51,782 bases of DNA from Planctomycetaceae bacterium. Its GTDB lineage: Bacteria; Planctomycetota; Planctomycetia; Pirellulales; Pirellulaceae. The position numbers and the translations under genes were made by a program. The notes beneath the pieces were generated by a model that was given only the letters and a program-made list of their open reading frames with translations, ran no database searches and was not told where the DNA came from. The stretch is taken from NCBI GenBank assembly GCA_012729315.1, contig JAAYDI010000097.1:1-51782 (forward strand), given 5' to 3'. Below are positions 45,365-51,782 of this stretch, in pieces (within the stretch, counting starts at the first letter, position 1; every line of letters starts with the position of its first letter).

Positions 45365-45396
45365 GCGACCGGCTGTTGACGCGACCGGTTGTTGAT
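45365..45396. repeat. 16-bp tandem duplication between the two YjbQ genes
   Basis: GCGACCGGCTGTTGAC (45365-45380) is followed directly by GCGACCGGTTGTTGAT (45381-45396), two mismatches. It is upstream of the second YjbQ gene, where a promoter could lie. Confidence 0.8.
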
Positions 45397-45431
45397 CAGG
45401 GGGCGTAGCAGTATTCATAAGGAGCGGGATG

Positions 45432-45854
45432 ATGAAGTCGTACACCAAACAGATTATGATGCAGGTCCCGGCGCGGATGGACTTCGTGAACATCACGTCG
45501 GAGGTGGAAGCTGCGGTGCGCGAAAGCGGCATCCAGGAAGGGCTGTGCCTGTGCAACGCCATGCACATCACGGCCAGTGTGTTCATCAACGACAACGAGC
45601 CGGGGCTGCACCGGGACTACAAGAAATGGCTGGAACAGCTGGCCCCGTTTGATCCGTCACCGGAGCGTTACCACCACAACCGCACCGGGGAAGATAATGC
45701 TGACGCGCATCACAAACGGCAGATCATGGGGCGTGAAGTGGTGGTGGCCGTCACGGGTGGCAAGCTGGATTTCGGCCCCTGGGAGCAGATTTTCTACGGC
45801 GAATTCGACGGCAAACGTCCCAAACGTGTACTGGTCAAGATCATCGGCGAATGA
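45432..45854 (+). CDS. YjbQ/UPF0047 family protein, canonical subtype
   Basis: A 140-residue protein with the canonical family signature: [19 protein letters not shown], then [20 protein letters not shown] and [18 protein letters not shown]. The conserved His and Asp positions form the putative metal and phosphate pocket. AAGGAG (45419-45424) lies 7 nt before ATG 45432 and only 4 nt before ATG 45429, so 45432 is preferred. It is clearly different from the upstream paralogue (low identity by eye), so two subtypes coexist. Function of the family is uncertain; a weak thiamine-phosphate synthase activity is known for E. coli YjbQ. Confidence 0.88.
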   Translation: MKSYTKQIMMQVPARMDFVNITSEVEAAVRESGIQEGLCLCNAMHITASVFINDNEPGLHRDYKKWLEQLAPFDPSPERYHHNRTGEDNADAHHKRQIMGREVVVAVTGGKLDFGPWEQIFYGEFDGKRPKRVLVKIIGE

Positions 45855-45930
45855 ACGCGGCCGGCCGGCGCGTGGCCGCACCGCGGTTCGTTCTGGACAC
45901 TACGTAACCGTTACTCTGGGAGCAATTGCG

Positions 45931-47568
45931 ATGACCCGTCATCTGATCTGGCTGTGCCTGCTGCTTGCCCCGCGACTCGCCGTTGCGGAGACCCCCGATG
46001 TCGTGATCTACGGTGGCACTTCGGCCGGCGTGGCCGCCGCGGTCCAGGTCCACCGGATGGGAAAACGGGCGTTGCTGATCGAGCCGGGTACGCACCTGGG
46101 CGGACTGACCAGCGGCGGGCTGGGAGCCACCGACATTGGCAACAAGCGCGCGATCGGCGGCATCGCCCGCGAGTTCTACGGACGCGTATGGGAGCACTAC
46201 CAGCGGGAGGACGCGTGGGTGTTCCAGCAACCGGCGGAGTACGCCAGCGGCCGGCAGGAGTCGGGCGAGCAGACGATGTGGACGTTCGAGCCGCACGTGG
46301 CCGAACAGATCATGCAGCAGCTGGTGCAGGAAGCCGGAGTGCCGGTCGTGTTCGGCGAGCGTCTGGATCTGCAGCAGGGGGTCGTGAAAGAGGGGACCGA
46401 TATCGTCGCCATCCGGATGGAGAGCGGCCAGACGTTCCGCGGCCACCGCTTCATCGACGCCACCTACGAAGGAGATCTCCTGGCACTGGCCGGCGTGTCC
46501 TTCCACGTCGGGCGTGAAGGGCAAGACGTCTACGGCGAATCGCTCAACGGTGTACGCACCGCCAAGGCCGTCTATCACCAGCTCCAGCCGGGCGTCGATC
46601 CGTACGTGAAACCAGGCGATCCGACCAGCGGCCTGCTGCCCGGCGTGCTGCCGGGGCCGCCGGGGGAGGAAGGGAGCGGAGACCATCGTGTGCAGGCCTA
46701 TTGCTTCCGCATGTGCAACACCGACTGCCCGGAGAACCGGATCCCGTTCGAGAAGCCGGAGGGATACGACGAGCTGCGTTATGAGCTGTTGTTGCGGAAC
46801 TTCGAGGCGGGCGAAACGCGGGCCCCCTGGCACCCAACCCCCATGCCCAATCGCAAGACGGACACCAACAACAACTTCGGGTTCTCGACCGACAACATCA
46901 ACATGAACTACGACTGGGCGACGGGGGACTACGCCACGCGCGCGCGGATCTTCGAGGAACACCGGCGTTATCAGCAGGGGCTGATGTGGACCCTGGCTAA
47001 CCATCCGCGCGTCCCCGAGCCGATCCGGCAGGAGATCAGCCGCTATGGGAACTGCCGCGACGAGTTCCTCGCGGGGGAAGGCTGGTCTCACCAGCTGTAT
47101 GTGCGCGAGGCGCGCCGGATGATTTCCGAGTACGTGATGACGCAGCAGAACTGCCAGGGCGAGCGTGTAGCCGAGGACTCGGTGGGAATGGCGGCCTACG
47201 GCATGGACTCGCACCACACGCAGCGTTATGTGGACAGCGACGGGTTTGCGCGCAACGAAGGCGACGTGCAGGTCGGCGGGTTTCCCCCCTACCCGATTTC
47301 CTACCGGGCGATCGTCCCTCGCGCCACCGAGTGCACCAACCTGCTGGTCCCCATCTGTCTTTCCGCGTCGCACATCGCCTACGGCTCGATCCGCATGGAG
47401 CCGGTCTTCATGGTGCTCGGCCAGTCCTCCGCCACCGCCGCCTGCCAGTCGCTCGACGCGCGGGTGCCGGTACAGCAGATCGACGTGCCGGCGCTGCAGG
47501 AGCGGTTGCGCGCCGACAAACAGGTGCTCGCCTATACTGGCAAGCAGCCGGCCGCGAAGGTAAAGTGA
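45931..47568 (+). CDS. Secreted FAD-dependent oxidoreductase
   Basis: A 545-residue exported flavoprotein of the FAD_oxidored family. The signal peptide (residues 1-19, cut near AVA) is followed at once by VVIYGGTSAGVAAAVQV, with the ribose-binding acid Glu51 in LLIEPGTHLGGLTSGGLGAT. A mid-region block NNNFGFSTDNINMNYDWATG and a C-terminal block RIEPVFMVLGQSSATAA-type segment (IRMEPVFMVLGQSSATAA) are usual in the family. Known relatives act on sugars or polysaccharide-derived substrates, but the exact reaction is not established. ATG 45931 has GGGAG 8 nt upstream; longer frames to 45577 overlap yjbQ. It precedes a DUF1080 protein, a pairing that fits 3-keto-sugar chemistry. Confidence 0.87.
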   Translation: MTRHLIWLCLLLAPRLAVAETPDVVIYGGTSAGVAAAVQVHRMGKRALLIEPGTHLGGLTSGGLGATDIGNKRAIGGIAREFYGRVWEHYQREDAWVFQQPAEYASGRQESGEQTMWTFEPHVAEQIMQQLVQEAGVPVVFGERLDLQQGVVKEGTDIVAIRMESGQTFRGHRFIDATYEGDLLALAGVSFHVGREGQDVYGESLNGVRTAKAVYHQLQPGVDPYVKPGDPTSGLLPGVLPGPPGEEGSGDHRVQAYCFRMCNTDCPENRIPFEKPEGYDELRYELLLRNFEAGETRAPWHPTPMPNRKTDTNNNFGFSTDNINMNYDWATGDYATRARIFEEHRRYQQGLMWTLANHPRVPEPIRQEISRYGNCRDEFLAGEGWSHQLYVREARRMISEYVMTQQNCQGERVAEDSVGMAAYGMDSHHTQRYVDSDGFARNEGDVQVGGFPPYPISYRAIVPRATECTNLLVPICLSASHIAYGSIRMEPVFMVLGQSSATAACQSLDARVPVQQIDVPALQERLRADKQVLAYTGKQPAAKVK

Positions 47569-47642
47569 GCAGCAGTTCTGTTTGGCAAGCAGACCCTCCG
47601 GCATCACATGTGATTGACTCAGCTTGTTACAGGAGCACGATC

Positions 47643-48956
47643 GTGCGTACATCCACCCTGATATCGATCTTGATCGTCGCGTCTACCCAGGCGCTGGGCA
47701 GCGCGTCACCGAACGAGAAGCTCAACGAACCGCCGGCGGGGTTCACCGCGCTGTTCAATGGCCAGGACCTGACGGGGTGGTATGGGATGGTATCGGTCAG
47801 TCCGACCGAGATTGCGGCGATGACCCCCGAGGACCGCGCCAAGAAGAAGGCGGCGGACACGCAGGACGCGTTGAAGCACTGGCGCGTTGAGAATGGCGAG
47901 CTGGTCAATGACGGCTTCGGCGCGTACCTGACCACCGAGAAAGAATACGGCGACATCGAGCTGATGATCGACTACAAGACGGTCCCCAAGGCTGACAGCG
48001 GCATCTATCTCCGCGGCACCCCACAGGTCCAGATCTGGGACTACACCGAGGAGGCGAAGTTCAGCATCGGCGCTGACAAGGGCTCCGGCGGACTCTGGAA
48101 CAACTCACCCGGCGCACCGGGCAAGGACCCGCTGGTGCGGGCCGACAAACCGTTTGGCGAATGGAACCGGTTCTTCATCCGCCAGATCGGCGCACGGACG
48201 ACGGTGTATCTCAACGGGCAGCTGGTCGTCGACAACGCGATCATGGAAAACCTCTGGGATCGCGAGCGCCCGCTGTTTCCGCAAGGCAACATCCAGCTGC
48301 AGACGCACGGCGGCGAGATCCGGTGGCGCAACATCTTCGTGCGGGAGATTCCCGCGGAGGAGGCTAATCAGCTGCTGCAGCAGGACGAGGAGGGATTTGT
48401 TTCGCTGTTCAACGGCCGGGATCTCAGCGGCTGGCAGGGCGCCGTGGAGAACTATGAAGTGCGCGACGGCGCCATTGCCTGCAAACCGCACCAGGGCGGC
48501 ACACTCTTCACGCAGCAGCAGTACAAGGACTTCGTCGTGCGGCTCGAGTTCCGTCTGCCGCCGGCCGGCAACAACGGGCTGGCCATCCGCTATCCAGGCG
48601 AAGGCGATCCGGCTTACAGTGGCATGTGCGAGCTGCAGGTGCTCGACGCCGGCTATCCCGGCCAGCTCGACCCGCGACAGGTGCATGGATCCGCGTACGG
48701 CATGGTCGGAGCGCACGTGGGGTATTTGCGCCCGTCCGGGCAATGGAACTACCAGGAAGTGACCGTCCGCGGTTCCCAGATCCAAGTCGAACTCAACGGC
48801 ACCGTGATCCTGGACACCGATCTGTCGCAGGTGACGGAGTTCATGGGTGGGAACCCGCATCCCGGCCTCAAGACGCCGCAGGGCTACTTCGGCTTCGCCG
48901 GCCACAGTGATCCGGTCGAGTTCCGCAACATCAAGATCAAGACGCTGCAAGACTAG
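47643..48956 (+). CDS. Double DUF1080 protein (3-keto-disaccharide hydrolase family)
   Basis: A 437-residue secreted protein with two DUF1080 beta-sandwich (concanavalin-like) domains, about residues 25-215 and 228-437. Each opens with the same phrase: FTALFNGQDLTGW and FVSLFNGRDLSGW. Further matches are DSGIYLRGTPQVQIWD against NNGLAIRYPGEGDPAY, and the closing RWRNIFVREI against FRNIKIKTL. The family includes 3-keto-glucoside hydrolases that act after sugar oxidation. The start is GTG 47643 with AGGAG 7 nt upstream and a Sec signal. It follows a secreted FAD oxidoreductase by 74 bp. The stop abuts the ATG of the next gene. Confidence 0.88.
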   Translation: MRTSTLISILIVASTQALGSASPNEKLNEPPAGFTALFNGQDLTGWYGMVSVSPTEIAAMTPEDRAKKKAADTQDALKHWRVENGELVNDGFGAYLTTEKEYGDIELMIDYKTVPKADSGIYLRGTPQVQIWDYTEEAKFSIGADKGSGGLWNNSPGAPGKDPLVRADKPFGEWNRFFIRQIGARTTVYLNGQLVVDNAIMENLWDRERPLFPQGNIQLQTHGGEIRWRNIFVREIPAEEANQLLQQDEEGFVSLFNGRDLSGWQGAVENYEVRDGAIACKPHQGGTLFTQQQYKDFVVRLEFRLPPAGNNGLAIRYPGEGDPAYSGMCELQVLDAGYPGQLDPRQVHGSAYGMVGAHVGYLRPSGQWNYQEVTVRGSQIQVELNGTVILDTDLSQVTEFMGGNPHPGLKTPQGYFGFAGHSDPVEFRNIKIKTLQD

Positions 48957-50267
48957 ATGCATGCCCGTTACTACGCGCAGTTCGCGGGCAAGGCCTTCGT
49001 CGTCCAGGCGGAAGACGAAGCTGTCGAGAACGCGGCGACGACGCGCGATATCATGCGTGGGCTGGAGCAGTTGCGCGCACACGGGATTCGCGTGCTGTTC
49101 GTGTTCGGCAAGGGCAAACAGTTTGCCAGCGAATTGAAGCGGGACTTCGGCGTTGTGCCGCATCCGGAAACCAACCGCCTGATCATTCCGGAATCGGCCT
49201 TGCCGCGCATCGAGCAGGAGCGGCTGCGCCTCGTACGCTGCCTGGAAGAAACCTGCCGGGGCGAGCAGATTCCGATCGGCATCGTGCCGTGGTCGGCGAT
49301 CGGCGCCGAGCGGCGGATCGGCCACGGCAGCTCCGGGTTGCCGGCCTGCATCCACACGCAGCCCATTCAGGCGGCCTGGGAGCAGGGGCAGATCGCCGTC
49401 GCCGGCTTCGGAGGTAAAGACGACGGCGGCCAGTTCCTGCACGTGCCGTCCGTCTCGCTGGCGACGGAACTGGCTGTCGCGCTGGATGCCCAGAAGCTGC
49501 TGTTCCTCATGCATGCTGACGGCCTGCAGGTTCCGCATCCCAGAAAGGGGACGCGGCAGCTGAGCTTTGCCGACCTGGAAGAACTGCTGTGTCTGCTCCA
49601 GCGTCAGGATCACCATCACGCGTTCGTGCTCGCCGGCGAAGTTCTCCCCAAAGTCCACGCGAGCATCCGCGCGGTGGCCGGCGGGGTGAGCCAGGTGCAC
49701 CTGGTGTCCTACATGCGTCTGCTCGACGAAATCCTCACCCGGACCGGTGTGGGGACGATGATCGAGTTCCGGCAGAGTCATCACGTCGACTATGCGCGGC
49801 CTGATGACCTGGACGAGATCGAGTGGCTGCACGCCGAGGCCCAGCAGTTCTGCAGCGCCTACGGCACGCCCTATGTCGCGCCGCTCAGCCGGTCCGAGCT
49901 GGCCCGCCTGCTGCCACAGACCCTGCTGCTGCAGCATCGTGACGTCGTCATCGGCAAGCTGCACGTCGTGCCGGTGCCGGACGACCCGGCAGCGCTGCAG
50001 ATTGGCGGATTCGTGATCGCCGAGAATCACCAGGATTCCCAGCAGGGGCAGCTGCTGCTGACCGAAGCCCTCACGCGGTTGCGGGAACAGAGGTACCGAC
50101 GCGCTGTCGCCATCTCGGCGTCGGAGCGCGCCCAGCGCCTGTTCCGGCGGGTCGGCGGCACCGCGGTCCCCGCCATCCAGTGCACCTCCCCGCTCGCACA
50201 CAAGTCGCTGGAGCGCTACGTGCCGGAAGAACGCCACCTGGTCGAATGGTTCGAGTTCCGTCTGTGA
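48957..50267 (+). CDS. argA: ArgA-like N-acetylglutamate synthase
   Basis: A 436-residue protein with ArgA architecture (E. coli 443 aa): an amino-acid-kinase domain (about 1-285) and a C-terminal GNAT domain. The linker VHLVSYMRLLDEILTRTGVG lines up with the E. coli ArgA linker, which has CHLISYQEDG. ArgA makes N-acetylglutamate, the first step of arginine synthesis. The usual GNAT CoA-binding Q/R-x-x-G-x-G reads NHQDSQQGQLLL, so the acetyltransferase end looks weakened. ATG 48957 immediately follows the DUF1080 stop (TAGATG), so it is translationally coupled to a secreted carbohydrate protein. No other arg gene is nearby. A glutamate-kinase-like sensor is the alternative reading. Confidence 0.65.
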   Translation: MHARYYAQFAGKAFVVQAEDEAVENAATTRDIMRGLEQLRAHGIRVLFVFGKGKQFASELKRDFGVVPHPETNRLIIPESALPRIEQERLRLVRCLEETCRGEQIPIGIVPWSAIGAERRIGHGSSGLPACIHTQPIQAAWEQGQIAVAGFGGKDDGGQFLHVPSVSLATELAVALDAQKLLFLMHADGLQVPHPRKGTRQLSFADLEELLCLLQRQDHHHAFVLAGEVLPKVHASIRAVAGGVSQVHLVSYMRLLDEILTRTGVGTMIEFRQSHHVDYARPDDLDEIEWLHAEAQQFCSAYGTPYVAPLSRSELARLLPQTLLLQHRDVVIGKLHVVPVPDDPAALQIGGFVIAENHQDSQQGQLLLTEALTRLREQRYRRAVAISASERAQRLFRRVGGTAVPAIQCTSPLAHKSLERYVPEERHLVEWFEFRL

Positions 50268-50362
50268 AGCGGCACCGCCGGGGCGGCGGACGCGCTGGCC
50301 GCGACCACGCACCCCGGCCGGAGCCCCTGCCCGGCGCGCGTGCGGTCGGGGAACCGCCGCAC

Positions 50363-51709
50363 TCAGTCCACTGTGATGAACACCCCCTCGCCGCTCGCGA
50401 GTGTCAGGTGATCGCCGAGCCGCGTCGGCTGCCCCTTGACGTAGACATCGCCCTGCAGTTTCAGGCGGACTTGCACGGCCGCATCAGGATTCCACGGATC
50501 CTGTGCGTTGACAAGCAGCACCGCGTAGCCGCCATGATCCCTGTGCCGGAAGCAGCCGGCGACGAGCGCGCCGTCAGCCTCGATACCGGCCAGCAGCTGG
50601 TCGACGCTGGCCTCGCTCCGTTCGCGGTTCCGCGCTACCTGGGCCTCCAGCTGCTTGACCATCCGCTCGCTGGCGCCTGCGATGTTCCCGCAGGGATGGA
50701 CGCCAATGTTTTCGTACTGCATGAACGTGTCGGACAACGCGTGCAGCTCGGTGTTCACGTTCTGCGCGTAACCGTAGGTCACGTTCTTGTCACCCGCCTT
50801 GTTCACGCAGGAGGTCGTCTCGTTCCACCACCCCGGGCTGTACGAGGCGTGCATGATGATCTTGGTACCGTAGGCGAGGCAGAGATAGGCCTGCCAGCGG
50901 ATCTGGTACTCGCCGAGAATGTCCTCCGCCTTCCACGCACCGGTCTGGATGATCACCCACATGTCGCGACCGCTGCTCCGGCACGCAGCGCCGACAATGT
51001 CCAGGTTCTCCAGGTAGCCGGCAAACGGCCCGGTGAACGGATAGCTGTCAAAGCAGATGTAGTCCGTGTCGATCATTTCCACGTACTTGTCAATGTGCTC
51101 CTGGTACGTCACCGTTCCCAGCTGCGACGGGACCTTCTGCAGCTCGGGATCGATGCCGGACGGCGCGGTGTTGGCGTAATTGGGGTAGAGATTGATGTAG
51201 GCCAGCTGTCCGGGGAACAACGTGTTGTAACGCTTGATGACGTCGTTGATGTGGGCGAAGTCCTTCACATTCGGCTCGTCGACCGGATAGTCGCCCCAGA
51301 GCGCGGGGTGCGACTGGTAGGTCTGCTGGATGGCATCCAGCTTCTCCAGCGGCAACGTATCGCGGTACTTCCCCGCATGCTTGCCGTCGTCGCCCCACCA
51401 CATCGCGATGTTCGAACTGGTGATCACGCCGATGTGATACTTGTGGCAGAGATCCAGGAGGGACGGCTTGGCGTCGACCGCCACCAGGAAGTCGATGCCC
51501 GCAGCGGCCACCTCCTGGACGTGCTGGTCATCGTGCAGATTATTGGTCAGGTAGTACGCGCCGATCAGCAGTTTGCTGCGGTCCATGCCGTTCTGACCAT
51601 GGCCGCCTGCGGCGGCGGGACCGTCTGCGGCCGCCGGCAGCAACGCGCTCAGCAACACGACACAAGCGGCCCCCAGCGTCAACTTCGGTCTCATGCGTAG
51701 TCTGTTCAT
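50363..51709 (-). CDS. Secreted TIM-barrel glycoside-hydrolase-like protein
   Basis: A 448-residue exported protein (signal peptide residues 1-28). The body looks like a beta/alpha barrel: LLIGAYYLTNN, GIDFLVAVDAKPSL, ALWGDYPVDEPN, YICFDSYPFTGP and WVIIQTGAW. The DEPN motif resembles the acid/base strand of GH2/GH42-type enzymes, though the specific family is not certain. A C-terminal beta domain (about 365-448) is like those capping glycosidases. ATG 51709 has AAGGGAGAG about 10 nt upstream. It converges with the ArgA-like gene across 95 bp. It probably degrades a glycan outside the cytoplasm. Confidence 0.75.
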   Translation of the reverse strand: MNRLRMRPKLTLGAACVVLLSALLPAAADGPAAAGGHGQNGMDRSKLLIGAYYLTNNLHDDQHVQEVAAAGIDFLVAVDAKPSLLDLCHKYHIGVITSSNIAMWWGDDGKHAGKYRDTLPLEKLDAIQQTYQSHPALWGDYPVDEPNVKDFAHINDVIKRYNTLFPGQLAYINLYPNYANTAPSGIDPELQKVPSQLGTVTYQEHIDKYVEMIDTDYICFDSYPFTGPFAGYLENLDIVGAACRSSGRDMWVIIQTGAWKAEDILGEYQIRWQAYLCLAYGTKIIMHASYSPGWWNETTSCVNKAGDKNVTYGYAQNVNTELHALSDTFMQYENIGVHPCGNIAGASERMVKQLEAQVARNRERSEASVDQLLAGIEADGALVAGCFRHRDHGGYAVLLVNAQDPWNPDAAVQVRLKLQGDVYVKGQPTRLGDHLTLASGEGVFITVD

Positions 51710-51782
51710 GGTGTCAACTCTCCCTTCTCATCCGCGATGCTCGAGTCTGCCGTGACGATCCCAGCCCTTTTCCCAGGTGCAA

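Overview
The window looks like chromosome from a high-GC planctomycete (phylum Planctomycetota), probably environmental. No rRNA or tRNA is visible, so placement rests on protein content. One membrane protein carries the arginine-rich 'FSVRTLLLL' segment typical of planctomycete membrane proteins. UvrA is double length. There is a formylmethanofuran:H4MPT formyltransferase, a sulfatase, two secreted FAD-dependent oxidoreductases, a double DUF1080 protein, and a SEC-C-like/repeat protein of planctomycete type. These family calls come from recognising motifs by eye, with no database search.

Layout. 1-9.7 kb: a start-less coding remnant; a reverse block with an alpha/beta hydrolase-membrane fusion, a membrane/MORN-like protein, a Tat-exported tandem alpha/beta hydrolase and an altronate-dehydratase-family enzyme; then, forward, a secreted 12-repeat D-x-x-G-x-D-x-Y protein and a secreted nucleoside hydrolase. 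9.8-17 kb: a TPR-CHAT protein whose CHAT dyad appears lost, a small lipoprotein, an orphan ftr and a 750-aa coiled-coil protein. 17-22.4 kb: L-rhamnose isomerase, a collapsed rhaT relic, an NCS1-type permease, a small membrane protein and a sulfatase. 22.5-35.4 kb, reverse: a tightly packed run of SEC-C-like protein, ribD, FAD oxidoreductase and the 2335-aa UvrA, followed by a CBM9-like protein behind a 33-bp inverted repeat. 36-44.8 kb: an RND-type exporter lacking the usual intramembrane acids, a beta-ketoacyl-synthase homologue with an altered active site, a YghO-like acyltransferase and two tandem NAD-dependent epimerases. 44.9-51.7 kb: two different YjbQ paralogues, a second FAD oxidoreductase, a double DUF1080 protein abutting an ArgA-like synthase, and a secreted glycoside-hydrolase-like protein.

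How the genes fit together. Many products are exported and fit polysaccharide breakdown: sulfatase, esterase-like hydrolase, DUF1080/3-keto-sugar chemistry, secreted flavoproteins and a TIM-barrel glycosidase-like protein. Altronate dehydratase and rhamnose isomerase would handle uronate and rhamnose inside the cell. The rhamnose transporter next to rhaA is broken, and an NCS1-type permease overlaps its end.

No CRISPR array, transposase, prophage or obvious defence island was seen. The most unusual non-genic signal is a recurring pattern of short (13-18 bp) tandem duplications at gene ends and promoters, plus a 13-copy heptamer array and an AT-rich 33-bp inverted repeat that share the word ACGAATGAC. 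The best protein-level leads are the 12-repeat secreted protein, the twice-repeated C-terminal module of UvrA, and a group of proteins that keep their fold but have lost catalytic residues (KAS, CHAT, RND, second hydrolase domain).
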